DNA of 64,000 nucleotides from Lewinellaceae bacterium (GTDB lineage Bacteria; Bacteroidota; Bacteroidia; Chitinophagales; Saprospiraceae), in NCBI GenBank assembly GCA_020636225.1, contig JACJYI010000003.1, positions 248,001 through 312,000 on the forward strand, read 5' to 3'. Positions within the stretch are counted from its first letter, which is position 1, and the number at the start of each line of letters is the position of its first letter. A program made the position numbers and the translations under genes. The notes under the pieces are model-generated. The model searched no databases. It was not told the DNA's origin and was given only the letters and a program-made list of their open reading frames with translations. Shown here one piece after another: positions 51,157-60,278 of the stretch.

Positions 51157-53121
51157 CTACCCCCTGAACCGGAATGCCACCCCCCATCGCATCCACATCT
51201 CCGGTTGCGGGTATCCGTTCACCGTGCTGAACAATCGGGGGATTTCCACGCCGTTCGATGCCGTGGCCTTCCATCCGAAGATGGCCCGGCCAATGTTCTC
51301 CATCTGGAAGTAGGCCCGGAATCCAAGTCGCTCCAGGGCAATGTAGCCATCGATCTGAGGAAACCAGTTCGATTCCTCCTTGCTCTGCAGGTAGAACACA
51401 CCGGAAACCGGCTGATAGCCATAGGGCCTCCAGGGAGAGATGAGCCTTGCTTCCAGGCCGATCTGGGTGCGAAGGGTCTTCTTGAACCAGAGATCGTCAT
51501 AGTACAGCCGGTGGCGGGTCACCCACTCCGGGAAACGGATGCGGTCGTTATTGCTGGACTGGTAACTGATCCGGTTGTCCAGGTGCATCTTCCAGACCTT
51601 CAGGCGATGGCTGACCCAAAAATGGTTGACGGCCACCGTCTCCGAGATCTGTTCGGGTAGCGCCGATTCATCATAGACGATGGCATTGGTCAGCAGTCCC
51701 AGGTGCATGCCCGCCGACAGGTGCAGGATGTCCGATCGGAGGGTACCCGACAGGCTTTGTTGCTGGGGTTTGGCCCAGGCGACCTGGTAAAGGGATCGTT
51801 GACTGACGGTCAGTTGCTGTTCGATCAGGTCGGGGAAGCGTTGACTGACCAGCAGGGCAGCCTGGAGCTCGGCCCATTGACCGATATCGATACCGATGCC
51901 CCCTTCCGCCAGCCAGCTGCCGGCCTGGTCACCGAGATCCACCTGGGTGCGGCCACGGATGTCCAGGCGATCCCGCCAGCGCATCGCCAGCTCTCCCAGC
52001 AGCAGGAGGTTGTGGATCTTGTCCTGTTGCAGCTCATTGTCCCACTGATGGTAACGGTGTTCCAGCCCACCTTGCAGGCTGATGGACGAGCCCCGGGGCG
52101 AACGCCATGAGCCCAGGACTTCGGCCGTATTGGTCAGGGTGGACCAGGAGGTGAACTGCCGGATACCGCGTTGATCGGTCTGAAAGATCCCGTAGTAAAG
52201 CGAATCGACTGCGGGGTCGGGATCGCTGAACTTGAAGGATCGATTCTGCCAGCCCAGACGGTGGAACACCAGGAGCCGTCCCAGGCTGTCGCGATCCACC
52301 TGCCCGGCCAGGGCATAGGTCTGTGTGATCTGGTAGTCCGTGATCCGGTATCGGGTCTCTGCACCGGTCAGATAGATCGGGATATTGATCGGTTCGCTGA
52401 AAAACGCATCACCCAGGAGGGTGTCCGTACGGATGCCCCCGTTGTCTTCCTGATCGATGATATGGTTGCCGTGCAACAGCAGAAGACTGTACTTGCCCCG
52501 GGGATTCACATACCGGATCCCCATCCGCAGGGAAGAGTGATGATTGGCCAGGCGGCTGTATTCTCCCAGATTGTAGATCCTGAGCGCCTCGATGCGAAAA
52601 TCGGTTCCCTTGCCAAAGCGGCGCGCGAGCGTTCCGGTAAAGATGCCGTCTTCTGCGGTGGGCCCCTGCGAATAGGCCACATCCGTGTAGGCCAGGGGAG
52701 CGTTCAGCATCACCAGGCTGTCAGCCGACAGGAGATAGGGGTCATAGGCATGAAAGCCGGCATCGAAGCCGATGTTCGATCTGCGGGCAGGCTGCATGGC
52801 CCGGGCTGCTGTGCCGAGATTGCTCAGTCGGGCCATCTCTGGCTGTCCTGGCAATTGGTCCAGCGGGTCGAAGGCATGCCACGACACCAACTGGTCGTCG
52901 GGAACAAGCCGAAGATCCCAGGGCCGAAAGACGGGATAGGCATGAATGACCGGAGAGATGATGGAGTCCCGACGGGGGCGGGCACTGGTGGTCGAGTCAC
53001 GGGTTGGCGTCACCTGGTTCCGGTCAGGCACAGGCAGGATCTGTCCATTGATCTCATGGGTCAATAGCCCGATCAACAGAGCGGCGAGGAACAGTCGGAT
53101 TGCCGTAGATCTACCGTTCAC
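51157..53121 (-). CDS. Putative porin of the Bacteroidota outer membrane
   Basis: 654 residues. A signal peptide (LFLAALLIGLLTHEINGQ), a Ser/Thr/Arg-rich linker, then a long beta-rich region with alternating strands and many aromatic girdle residues up to the C-terminal FRFRG, typical of an outer-membrane barrel. Motifs such as NPRGKYSLLLLHGNHI and the final VNGYPQPEMWMRWGVAFRF resemble the 'putative porin' family of Bacteroidota. It probably forms a diffusion channel or substrate-specific pore. Its start overlaps the end of the upstream T9SS gene by 11 bp, so the two are probably translated from one message. Downstream is the repeat tract. Confidence 0.8.
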   Translation of the reverse strand: MNGRSTAIRLFLAALLIGLLTHEINGQILPVPDRNQVTPTRDSTTSARPRRDSIISPVIHAYPVFRPWDLRLVPDDQLVSWHAFDPLDQLPGQPEMARLSNLGTAARAMQPARRSNIGFDAGFHAYDPYLLSADSLVMLNAPLAYTDVAYSQGPTAEDGIFTGTLARRFGKGTDFRIEALRIYNLGEYSRLANHHSSLRMGIRYVNPRGKYSLLLLHGNHIIDQEDNGGIRTDTLLGDAFFSEPINIPIYLTGAETRYRITDYQITQTYALAGQVDRDSLGRLLVFHRLGWQNRSFKFSDPDPAVDSLYYGIFQTDQRGIRQFTSWSTLTNTAEVLGSWRSPRGSSISLQGGLEHRYHQWDNELQQDKIHNLLLLGELAMRWRDRLDIRGRTQVDLGDQAGSWLAEGGIGIDIGQWAELQAALLVSQRFPDLIEQQLTVSQRSLYQVAWAKPQQQSLSGTLRSDILHLSAGMHLGLLTNAIVYDESALPEQISETVAVNHFWVSHRLKVWKMHLDNRISYQSSNNDRIRFPEWVTRHRLYYDDLWFKKTLRTQIGLEARLISPWRPYGYQPVSGVFYLQSKEESNWFPQIDGYIALERLGFRAYFQMENIGRAIFGWKATASNGVEIPRLFSTVNGYPQPEMWMRWGVAFRFRG

Positions 53122-54499
53122 CTCGGATCTGGATGCGTTCGGTCACCTGGCCTCCAGCCCCGTTCAATTGCAGGAAGTACATGCCACCAGATAAGTGGTC
53201 AGGAAGGTGGAGGGTGCGTTGTGAACCGGTCCACTGTCCACAATGCCGGCCCTGGAGATCGAACAGGTGAATGGACTCCAGATCATTCCCGTCATAGCTG
53301 ATGGTGAGAAACGTGGAAGCCGGGTTGGGATAGATGGCTACCTCGGGAGCTTCAAAACCGGATGGTGTTGCCGAGGTGATGGTTTCGTCCACCTTCTCGA
53401 AAACAAACAGGCCCTCCTGCATATCGGATACCAGGATGTTGCCTGACGGGAGGTACGGATACACCCCCCAGGCACCTTTATAGCTCTTGCCATTTGGCTC
53501 ATTGCTCGTGTCGAATGCATAAGCGGGCACAGGGGCGGATGGGTCACTGATATCGAATACCACCAATCCTTCGTAGTAATAGGACACATAGAGATACTCA
53601 CCCCGAACCAGTTGATTGTGCGGAATGCTGTTCGGATTGGGTACCTGGGCATCGAAGGTGCCCAGGACCTTGATTTCGGTCGGATCGGAGACGTCCAGCA
53701 CCTTCATCGGAGTCGCATGGTTCTCGTCGGCCAGGTAATAGTAGTCGCCTGATTCGTCGCCCCATCCGGAGTGGTTGTACCCCTTGGCTGGATAATCCGG
53801 CAATGTACCCAGGGCAACCGGGTTGGCCGGATCGGTGAAATCAACGATGGCCAGGCCATCATAGCCGCAGTTGAGGAAGGCCAGTCCATTCCGGACATAA
53901 CCGTCATGCACATGACCGGCCGTGATGTCACCAAACGTATTGTAGGCACCGATTAAGGCAGGGTTTGCAGGATCGGCAAGATCATAGACACGCATGGCAG
54001 AAAAACCACCTGAGCCACCACTGGTGGCAAAGGTGTACAGCATGCCCTGGCTGGTATCAATCTCGATATTGTGACTTCGATTGACCAGATTGTTGCTGTC
54101 GTAGACGACAAAGGCCGTGTCCGGCATCTGCCGGATATCGATGATCTGCAGGGAACTCTGTCCTTCATCACATACCGCATAGATGAACCCGTTGTAGGTC
54201 TCATAATCGCGGTGCACAATGGACTTCCCCTGCGCTTTTCCGGCAAAGAAGAAGACTTCCGTCGGCTGGGTCGGATCGGTCACCTCGATGAAGTGGGTGC
54301 CGGCCGTAGAGCCGATGATGGCATACTCATGGCCTTCCACGGCAAAGCCCCAGACCTCATTGTAGGTATTGTCGTAGGCGGAAGAACCGACCAGGGTGTC
54401 CTCGTACCAGCGACCGAGCAGGGTGGCTTGGGGTGTCTGGCCATACATCATGGAAACCGCCAGGAACAGGCCCGGCAGAAGGATCGCGAATCGTTGCAT
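53111..54499 (-). CDS. Choice-of-anchor-B (LVIVD-repeat) protein with T9SS sorting domain
   Basis: 462 residues. A signal peptide (FAILLPGLFLAVSMMYGQ), then a beta-propeller-like series of LVIVD-type repeats, seen as THFIEVTDPTQPTEV, LAIVDFTDPANPVALG, MKVLDVSDPTEIKVLG and LVVFDISDPSAPV, and a C-terminal T9SS type A domain (about 385-462, starting VAIYPNPAS). The layout matches the choice-of-anchor-B family. It is predicted to be surface-exposed; function unknown. It is followed by the overlapping porin gene. A TAnnTTTG element lies only 5 bp before the ATG. Confidence 0.92.
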   Translation of the reverse strand: MQRFAILLPGLFLAVSMMYGQTPQATLLGRWYEDTLVGSSAYDNTYNEVWGFAVEGHEYAIIGSTAGTHFIEVTDPTQPTEVFFFAGKAQGKSIVHRDYETYNGFIYAVCDEGQSSLQIIDIRQMPDTAFVVYDSNNLVNRSHNIEIDTSQGMLYTFATSGGSGGFSAMRVYDLADPANPALIGAYNTFGDITAGHVHDGYVRNGLAFLNCGYDGLAIVDFTDPANPVALGTLPDYPAKGYNHSGWGDESGDYYYLADENHATPMKVLDVSDPTEIKVLGTFDAQVPNPNSIPHNQLVRGEYLYVSYYYEGLVVFDISDPSAPVPAYAFDTSNEPNGKSYKGAWGVYPYLPSGNILVSDMQEGLFVFEKVDETITSATPSGFEAPEVAIYPNPASTFLTISYDGNDLESIHLFDLQGRHCGQWTGSQRTLHLPDHLSGGMYFLQLNGAGGQVTERIQIRGER

Positions 54500-54504
54500 G
54501 AAAA

Positions 54505-54512
54505 CAAAAGTA
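54505..54512 (-). promoter_or_regulatory. TAnnTTTG element before the choice-of-anchor-B gene
   Basis: TACTTTTG on the minus strand ends 5 bp before the ATG. If used as a -7 element the transcript would be nearly leaderless. No -33 element is clear. Confidence 0.3.
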
Positions 54513-54692
54513 GGCTATTTGCCCATAATATTTTTTCGCCGGGGAGGCCTGGATCATGCCTGCAAGTGGCATGAGTCCCAGGGCCGGGGCTGACCTCCTG
54601 AATCCACATGGCCCGGATGGGGGATGCTCCGGAACATGCTCAGCGAACGGAGAACCGGAGATTGCCGTATCTTCGGGCACTCAATTCGGATC

Positions 54693-55184
54693 ATGCTGGA
54701 ACCTAAGACATACGAAGCCAAAGTCGATGATCGCCTCAGTATCCCCCTGGACGTCACCGATCTGGACGATCTGGACCTCGTCCGGGAGTCGGGCGACCGC
54801 TGGCATCTGCTGCATCAGGGAGTCTCCTATCATATCGAGGTGGAAGAGGCTCATTATGCGGACAAGGTGTTTGTCCTCCGGGTCAATGGTTTTCGTCATC
54901 AGGTTCAACTTGCCGATCCCTATGATGTGCTGATCGACAAGTTGGGCCTGGCCAAGAAGGTCGTCCATGCGATCAATGAGATCAAGGCGCCCATGCCCGG
55001 GTTGATCCGTGAGCTGCAGGTCAAGGTGGGTGACTCCGTCCAGGAGGGCCAGCCTGTTCTGATCCTGGAAGCCATGAAGATGGAGAATGTGATCAAGTCT
55101 CCGGCACCGGGGATCGTCAGGGAGATTCCCGTGGATGTTGGAAGCCCTGTCGAGAAGGGACAGGTGCTGGTGGTGTTCGAGTAG
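54693..55184 (+). CDS. Biotin carboxyl carrier protein (biotin/lipoyl domain)
   Basis: 163 residues from ATG 54693; 23 upstream in-frame codons lack support. The C-terminal half is a biotinyl domain with the attachment motif EAMKMEN (the Lys between the two Met is biotinylated), preceded by APMPGLIRELQVKVGDSV and followed by the mirror half APGIVREIPVDVGSPVEKG. The N-terminal half matches the poorly characterised leader domain of Bacteroidota acyl-CoA carboxylase carrier subunits. It carries CO2 between carboxylase and carboxyltransferase subunits. Neither partner subunit is adjacent, which is unusual; the convergent rmlD gene ends 16 bp away. Confidence 0.92.
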   Translation: MLEPKTYEAKVDDRLSIPLDVTDLDDLDLVRESGDRWHLLHQGVSYHIEVEEAHYADKVFVLRVNGFRHQVQLADPYDVLIDKLGLAKKVVHAINEIKAPMPGLIRELQVKVGDSVQEGQPVLILEAMKMENVIKSPAPGIVREIPVDVGSPVEKGQVLVVFE

Positions 55185-55200
55185 CCCTTTCCGAACCCGA

Positions 55201-56088
55201 TCAGGCGACCGGCTCCTTCGGCATTTCCCGGATGCATCGCTCCAGGGCATCCCGCCAATGGGCGATCTGTAATCCGAATGTATCCTTGATCCTTGCCTTG
55301 TCCATGACGGAATAGGCTGGCCGGCTCGCCGGCGTGGGGTAGTCTGCACTGCGGATAGGACGAACCTCGCAGGTCGACCCCGTGTAACGCATGATCCCCA
55401 CCGCGAGATCATACCAGCTGCACACCCCTTCATTCGAATAGTTGAAAATGCCCTGGAACCCGGCTCCTCCCGATGGATCATCCTGGATCCGCTGCACCAT
55501 GGCGACCAGGGCTTCCGCCAGGTCAATGGTACAGGTCGGCGAGCCGACCTGGTCGAAGACCACGCCGATGGATGGTTTCTCCCGGCCCAGCCGGATCATG
55601 GTCTTCAGGAAATTGGTCCCGGCCGGACCATAAAGCCAGGACGTGCGGATCACCATATTGGTAGGATCGGCCTGCAGGACCGCCTCTTCCCCGGCTTGCT
55701 TGCTCCGGGCATAGACCCCCTGCGGTCGTACCGGATCAGTTTCCAGGTAAGGGATGGCTCGCCCGTTGTCGTAAACGTAGTCGGTGGATATCTGGATCAG
55801 CTTGGCACCCACTGCCTTCCCGGACTGAGCCAGGTGTCCGGCCCCGTCTCGATTGATCCGATAGGCTTGTTCAGCTTCCGATTCCGCGCGATCCACGGCG
55901 GTATAGGCCGCCGCGTTGATGATGATGTCCGGTCGGAGGAATCGTACCAGGCTGTCGACCATGTCCGGATCAGAGATGTCCAGTTCGGCACGACTGTGAA
56001 AATGCCATTCCATGCCCGGCACAGGACGGACCGCCCCCTGCAGGGCTTGCCCCAATTGACCGTTCGCTCCGGTGACCAGGATGCGCAT
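55201..56088 (-). CDS. rfbD: dTDP-4-dehydrorhamnose reductase
   Basis: 295 residues. It reduces dTDP-4-dehydro-L-rhamnose to dTDP-L-rhamnose with NAD(P)H, the last step of rhamnose-donor synthesis. The Rossmann motif VTGANGQLGQAL is at the N-terminus, and the short-chain dehydrogenase catalytic pair is seen in VYARSKQAGEE (Tyr-x-x-x-Lys), preceded by the ISTDYVYDNG segment typical of RmlD. It lies 3 bp after rmlC, and the pair forms the end of a three-gene der-rmlC-rmlD run. The rmlA and rmlB genes are not in the window. Confidence 0.96.
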   Translation of the reverse strand: MRILVTGANGQLGQALQGAVRPVPGMEWHFHSRAELDISDPDMVDSLVRFLRPDIIINAAAYTAVDRAESEAEQAYRINRDGAGHLAQSGKAVGAKLIQISTDYVYDNGRAIPYLETDPVRPQGVYARSKQAGEEAVLQADPTNMVIRTSWLYGPAGTNFLKTMIRLGREKPSIGVVFDQVGSPTCTIDLAEALVAMVQRIQDDPSGGAGFQGIFNYSNEGVCSWYDLAVGIMRYTGSTCEVRPIRSADYPTPASRPAYSVMDKARIKDTFGLQIAHWRDALERCIREMPKEPVA

Positions 56089-56091
56089 GCC

Positions 56092-56643
56092 TTAATCGTT
56101 CACGGGTCGATGATCGCCAAAATACGGCAGGGCCATATCCTTGGCAGAAATGATGCGTTTTCCGGCAGGTATGCCCCAATCGATCTGCAAACCGGGATCT
56201 TCCGGGTGGATCCCCCCTTCACTGGCCCGATCATAGAAGTTGTCGCATTTGTAGAAGAACACCGCTGTTTCACTCAATACGCTATATCCATGGGCAAATC
56301 CCCTTGGAACGAATAACTGGAGCATATTCTCCGCACTCAGTTCAACGGCATAGGTCCGGCCGTAGGTCGCCGAATCGGGACGTAGATCGACCACCACATC
56401 CAGCACCACTCCTTCCAAGACCCGGACCAGCTTGGCCTGCATCGATGCTCCGGTCTGATAGTGCAGGCCGCGGATCACGCCGTAGGCAGAACGAGCCTGA
56501 TTATCCTGGACAAAGACAGCATCGATCCCGTGCTCCCGGAAGAGGCGCGCATTGTAACTCTCGGTGAAATAGCCTCGTTCGTCCCGGTACAGGTCCGGCG
56601 AATAAAGAAAGAGATCCTGGATGGGTGTAGCGTCGAACGGCAT
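56092..56643 (-). CDS. rfbC: dTDP-4-dehydrorhamnose 3,5-epimerase
   Basis: 183 residues, normal length for RmlC. It epimerises C3 and C5 of dTDP-4-dehydro-6-deoxyglucose. The cupin fold is recognisable from ERGYFTESYN, VIRGLHYQ (catalytic His in the second beta strand), KLVRVLEGVVLDVVVDLR, and PRGFAHGYSVLSE. The gap to der upstream is 3 bp and to rmlD downstream is 3 bp, so translation is probably coupled. Confidence 0.96.
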   Translation of the reverse strand: MPFDATPIQDLFLYSPDLYRDERGYFTESYNARLFREHGIDAVFVQDNQARSAYGVIRGLHYQTGASMQAKLVRVLEGVVLDVVVDLRPDSATYGRTYAVELSAENMLQLFVPRGFAHGYSVLSETAVFFYKCDNFYDRASEGGIHPEDPGLQIDWGIPAGKRIISAKDMALPYFGDHRPVND

Positions 56644-56646
56644 AGG

Positions 56647-57951
56647 TCACTTTTGGCGAAAGAGCAGGGCCATGGGGACTCCGGTGAAATCAAAGTGGCT
56701 GCGCAACTGGTTCTCCAGGAAATTGCGGTATCCCTCCTTGATCTGCTTGGGATGGTTGGTGAAGAAGACGAATGCAGGGTAGGCCAGCGGCAGCTGGGTG
56801 ACATACTTGATCTTGATATAGTGGCCCCGATAGGCCGGTGGCGGCTGGCGTTCGACCACCTCCAGCATGATCTCGTTCAGCTGGCTGGTCTTGATCCGTC
56901 GCTGGCGATTCTCCTGCACCTGCAGGGCCGCTTCCACGCTTTTGAAGATCCTCGTCTTGTCCAGGGCGGAGATGAAGATGATGGGCACATCGTTGAACGG
57001 AGCGATCTTGTTCCGGATCTCCTCCTCCATGTCGCGGGCAGTATTGGTTTCCTTGGCGACCAGGTCCCATTTGTTGACCAGGATCACGATCCCCTTGTGC
57101 CGTCGTTGGGCCAGTCGGAACAGGCTCATGTCCTGGGCCTCGACTCCGGTCTGGGCATCGATCATCAGGATGCAGACATCCGATTCCTCCAGGGCCTTGA
57201 TGGCCCGCATGACAGAGTAGAACTCGAGGTCTTCATGCACCTTGGCCTTCTTGCGCATCCCGGCCGTGTCCACCAGGATGAACTCCTTGCCGTACTTGTT
57301 GTAATGCGTGTCGATGGCATCCCGCGTCGTACCGGCGACATCGGTCACGATATTGCGATCCTCGCCCAGCAAGGCATTGATCAGGGACGATTTCCCCACA
57401 TTGGGCTGTCCGATAATGGCAAATCGTGGCAGGGTGGAGGGTGGTTCTTCCTCCTCGGCCGGGATATGCTCCACGACGGCATCCAGGATCTCCCCGGTAC
57501 CGCTGCCCGTGAGGGAAGAGAGGAAGAAGGTGTTCTCGAAGCCGAGCGACCAGAATTCATTGGCCTGCAGGAGGCGCTGGTGATTGTCTACCTTGTTCAC
57601 GGCCAGGTACACCGGTTTGTCTGACCGGCGCAACATATGGGCGACCTCTTCATCCAGGTCGGTGATCCCGGTGGTGGTGTCCACCATGAAAATGATCACG
57701 GCAGCTTCCGTGACGGCGATCTCTACCTGGGAACGGATGGCTTTTTCAAAGGGATCCTCGGAGTTCTTGACAAAGCCTCCGGTATCCACCACGGTGAACT
57801 GCTTGCCATTCCAGATACAGGCGCCATACTGGCGATCGCGGGTGACACCGCTGATATCATCAATGATCGCCTGGCGTTCACCGATCAGACGATTGTAGAG
57901 GGTGGATTTGCCGACATTCGGTCGGCCGACAATGGCAACGATTTTTCCCAA
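56647..57951 (-). CDS. der: Ribosome biogenesis GTPase Der (EngA)
   Basis: 434 residues with two tandem GTPase domains and a KH-like C-terminal domain, the unique layout of Der. Domain 1: GRPNVGKST, DTGGF and NKVDN. Domain 2: GQPNVGKSS, DTAGMRKK and NKWDL. The C-terminal part (about 355-434) contains PPAYRGHYIKIKYVTQ and ends FRQK. It acts in assembly of the 50S ribosomal subunit. It is the first of three tightly packed genes with rmlC and rmlD; a TACCTTTG element lies 14 bp before the ATG. Confidence 0.98.
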   Translation of the reverse strand: MGKIVAIVGRPNVGKSTLYNRLIGERQAIIDDISGVTRDRQYGACIWNGKQFTVVDTGGFVKNSEDPFEKAIRSQVEIAVTEAAVIIFMVDTTTGITDLDEEVAHMLRRSDKPVYLAVNKVDNHQRLLQANEFWSLGFENTFFLSSLTGSGTGEILDAVVEHIPAEEEEPPSTLPRFAIIGQPNVGKSSLINALLGEDRNIVTDVAGTTRDAIDTHYNKYGKEFILVDTAGMRKKAKVHEDLEFYSVMRAIKALEESDVCILMIDAQTGVEAQDMSLFRLAQRRHKGIVILVNKWDLVAKETNTARDMEEEIRNKIAPFNDVPIIFISALDKTRIFKSVEAALQVQENRQRRIKTSQLNEIMLEVVERQPPPAYRGHYIKIKYVTQLPLAYPAFVFFTNHPKQIKEGYRNFLENQLRSHFDFTGVPMALLFRQK

Positions 57952-57965
57952 GGGTAGGTTTTGCG

Positions 57966-57973
57966 CAAAGGTA
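57966..57973 (-). promoter_or_regulatory. TAnnTTTG element before der
   Basis: TACCTTTG on the minus strand, ending 14 bp before the ATG of der, within the 39-bp gap to the upstream gene. No -33 element is clear at the usual distance, so the call is tentative. Confidence 0.35.
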
Positions 57974-57990
57974 AGGAAAACGGCTTGGGC

Positions 57991-59502
57991 TCAGTCTGCC
58001 AATTGATGCAGGCCGGCCTTGGCTTTCTGGTGAAGGCCATCCCCGTATCGATCCGGTTGGACGGAAAGACAGCGGTGGTACCACGTTTCGGCTTCCGACA
58101 GGTTCCCGCTTGCCTGATAGATATGGCCGAGCTGGAGAGCACTGGCACAGGCAAAATGCCACTTCGCATCACGGCCGCTGTTCCAGGTGATGCCCAGCCA
58201 TCGAATGGCTTCCGTGGAATGGTTCATGGCCTGGGCAACCCGGCCGCGGCGGTAGGTGGACTCCAGCCGGTCCTCATCGCGGAGGAGAGTTGCCGGATCC
58301 ATCCTGTCCAGGACGCCCCGGGCCTCCTCGAAGTATCCGCCATCGAACAATAACCGGGCTCGCAACAGCCCGGTATGAGGTATATGACCATCCCGGGCAT
58401 CCGCTTGTGCCTGTTTGTCCTGTTCGAGGTAGACCGGGCCTTCTTGTGCACAACGGTTCATCCATCGCCGGAAGTCACCTTCGTATCCGTCAAGCAGGGC
58501 GCACCAGGCCAGCTTCTGGCAGGCATCTGCGCGCAGCGATGTGCCCTGCCATCCATCCAGCCAGTCACTCATCAACGACTGCGCCTTGTCCAGATCCAGG
58601 CGGTACAGGTAGGCCTTTCCCTCCAGATAGGTTAGGTAGGGAAACGGCATCTGGCGTGGATCTTCCTGGCAGGTGCTCAGCAACCGGATGGTGTCGTCAT
58701 TGTGACCGTCTTCCTGGGCCAGCAGGGCTCTGAGGAACAGGAGAACAGGATGGCCCGGATCACGTTCCTGGAGGGATTTGCCGAGCGCGTGGGCTTCCGA
58801 AGTCCGACCGAGGACATAATGGAGCAGGATGGCTTCCAGGAAGACGGTTTCCTCCATCAGGAAATGCCCCTGGGCACGGAAGTTGGAACTGATCCCGGAC
58901 AGGACGGCCTGGCCTTGCGAGGTGCTCCCCCGGATGCCGCTCAGCAATTCCACGGCCCACTGATATCGGTCGGGCACGGTGCCGATCAACAGCTGTAGGA
59001 TGGCCATGTCCCGTCGGGAGGGAAGGAATTTCGGGTAGTCGGCCAGGCCCTCCTGGATGGTGCGGTATCCTCGTCGGATCTCCCGGGCAGCCTGCAGGAG
59101 ATCCCGTTGCTTGTAGGCGATGATGCCCTTCATCATGTAGAGTTCGCCCAGGCAATGGCTGGTCCACGGGGAAGGGACCTTCACCGCCTGGATCGATTGG
59201 ATCCCGGGATGGATGAGCTGGTCGAATTGCTCGAAGGCGGCGGGCGATTCGGTGATCAGGCACCGGAGAAAGGTCTGCTCGATGCGCAGAAAGACGATCA
59301 ACCGATTCTGGGGGTCCGATCGGTCCATTCGCCGCAGGGTGTTGCTGGCCTGGTCCATCTGCAGACGCGTGATCTGTCGGTAGGCGGCGATCGCATCCGG
59401 GGTGAATCGCAACGACGGCTGAGCATGTGACTGAAGGAACAGGCAGCAAACAAAAAGCCCTGACACGATCAGGGCCAGGGCTTTTTGTGGATATCGGGAC
59501 AT
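57991..59502 (-). CDS. Secreted TPR-like helical-repeat protein, function unknown
   Basis: 503 residues. A signal peptide (ALALIVSGLFVCCLFLQSHAQ) is followed by an all-helical sequence with TPR-like repeats, for example LGELYMMKGIIAYKQRDLLQAAREI, SLQERDPGHPVLLFLRALLAQEDGH and the C-terminal ALQLGHIYQASGNLSEAETWYHRCL. No catalytic motif is visible. It probably acts as a periplasmic or lipid-anchored scaffold; two adjacent cysteines lie in the signal region, but a lipobox is not convincing. It lies 6 bp after the zinc-ribbon gene and 39 bp before der. Confidence 0.8.
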   Translation of the reverse strand: MSRYPQKALALIVSGLFVCCLFLQSHAQPSLRFTPDAIAAYRQITRLQMDQASNTLRRMDRSDPQNRLIVFLRIEQTFLRCLITESPAAFEQFDQLIHPGIQSIQAVKVPSPWTSHCLGELYMMKGIIAYKQRDLLQAAREIRRGYRTIQEGLADYPKFLPSRRDMAILQLLIGTVPDRYQWAVELLSGIRGSTSQGQAVLSGISSNFRAQGHFLMEETVFLEAILLHYVLGRTSEAHALGKSLQERDPGHPVLLFLRALLAQEDGHNDDTIRLLSTCQEDPRQMPFPYLTYLEGKAYLYRLDLDKAQSLMSDWLDGWQGTSLRADACQKLAWCALLDGYEGDFRRWMNRCAQEGPVYLEQDKQAQADARDGHIPHTGLLRARLLFDGGYFEEARGVLDRMDPATLLRDEDRLESTYRRGRVAQAMNHSTEAIRWLGITWNSGRDAKWHFACASALQLGHIYQASGNLSEAETWYHRCLSVQPDRYGDGLHQKAKAGLHQLAD

Positions 59503-59508
59503 CGGTAA

Positions 59509-60276
59509 TCAGGATTCAACCAGGTTCTCCGGAGCCACCTCACTGATGATGGAATCATCTACCAGGATCCGTCCACAGTGCTCACAGGCCACCACTTTCT
59601 TGTGCAGGCCGATCTCCAGCTGCGCCTGGGGTGGGATGAAGTTGAAGCAACCCCCGCAGGAATCCCTCGTGATCGGCACCACGGCCAGCTTGTTGCGGTA
59701 GGAACTGCGGATCTTGTTGTAGGCCTTGAGCAGTCGCTCGTCGATCTTCTTCTTGGCCGCATCGGATTTCTTCTTCAGCTCCGTCTCTTCCTTTTCGGTT
59801 TTCGAGATGATGCCAGCCAATTCCTCCTTCTTGACCTTCAGGTCGGCCTGCTTGCCATTGACCTTCTCCTGAGTGGCCTTCAGGGTCTCATTCTTGGCTT
59901 CCTTCTGGCCTTCCATTTCCCGGATCTTCTTTTCCGAAAGCTGGATCTCCAGCTTCTGCATTTCCAATTCCTTGGAAAGGGCCTCATACTCCCGGTTGTT
60001 CTTCACATTGGTCATCTGCTTGTCGTACTTCTCGATCAATGCTTCCGACTCCTTGATATTGCTCCGGTGCTGGCTGATCTCGGTTTCAATATCCTTGATC
60101 TGCTGTTCCAGTTTCCCGACCCGGGTCTGCAGGCCTGCCACTTCATCCTCCAGGTCATTGACCTCCATGGGGAGCTCGCCCTTGAGGATCTCGATCTCAT
60201 CAACTTGAGAATCAATCAGTTGCAACTTGTACAGTTGCTTCAGACGGTCGGCAATTGGAAGGTCGTTCTGCGCCAT
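59509..60276 (-). CDS. Coiled-coil zinc-ribbon protein (CT398/DUF164-like)
   Basis: 255 residues. A long coiled coil (about 25-185) rich in Glu, Lys and Gln, then a C4 zinc ribbon formed by SCGGCFNF and ACEHCGRIL, with the PPQAQLEI segment between. This matches the C4-type zinc-ribbon family typified by CT398 and HP0958, which act as adaptors in RNA or secretion processes; the role in this phylum is unknown. It lies 2 bp after the Nif3-like gene, with which it is commonly paired in Bacteroidota. Confidence 0.93.
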   Translation of the reverse strand: MAQNDLPIADRLKQLYKLQLIDSQVDEIEILKGELPMEVNDLEDEVAGLQTRVGKLEQQIKDIETEISQHRSNIKESEALIEKYDKQMTNVKNNREYEALSKELEMQKLEIQLSEKKIREMEGQKEAKNETLKATQEKVNGKQADLKVKKEELAGIISKTEKEETELKKKSDAAKKKIDERLLKAYNKIRSSYRNKLAVVPITRDSCGGCFNFIPPQAQLEIGLHKKVVACEHCGRILVDDSIISEVAPENLVES

Positions 60277-60278
60277 AA

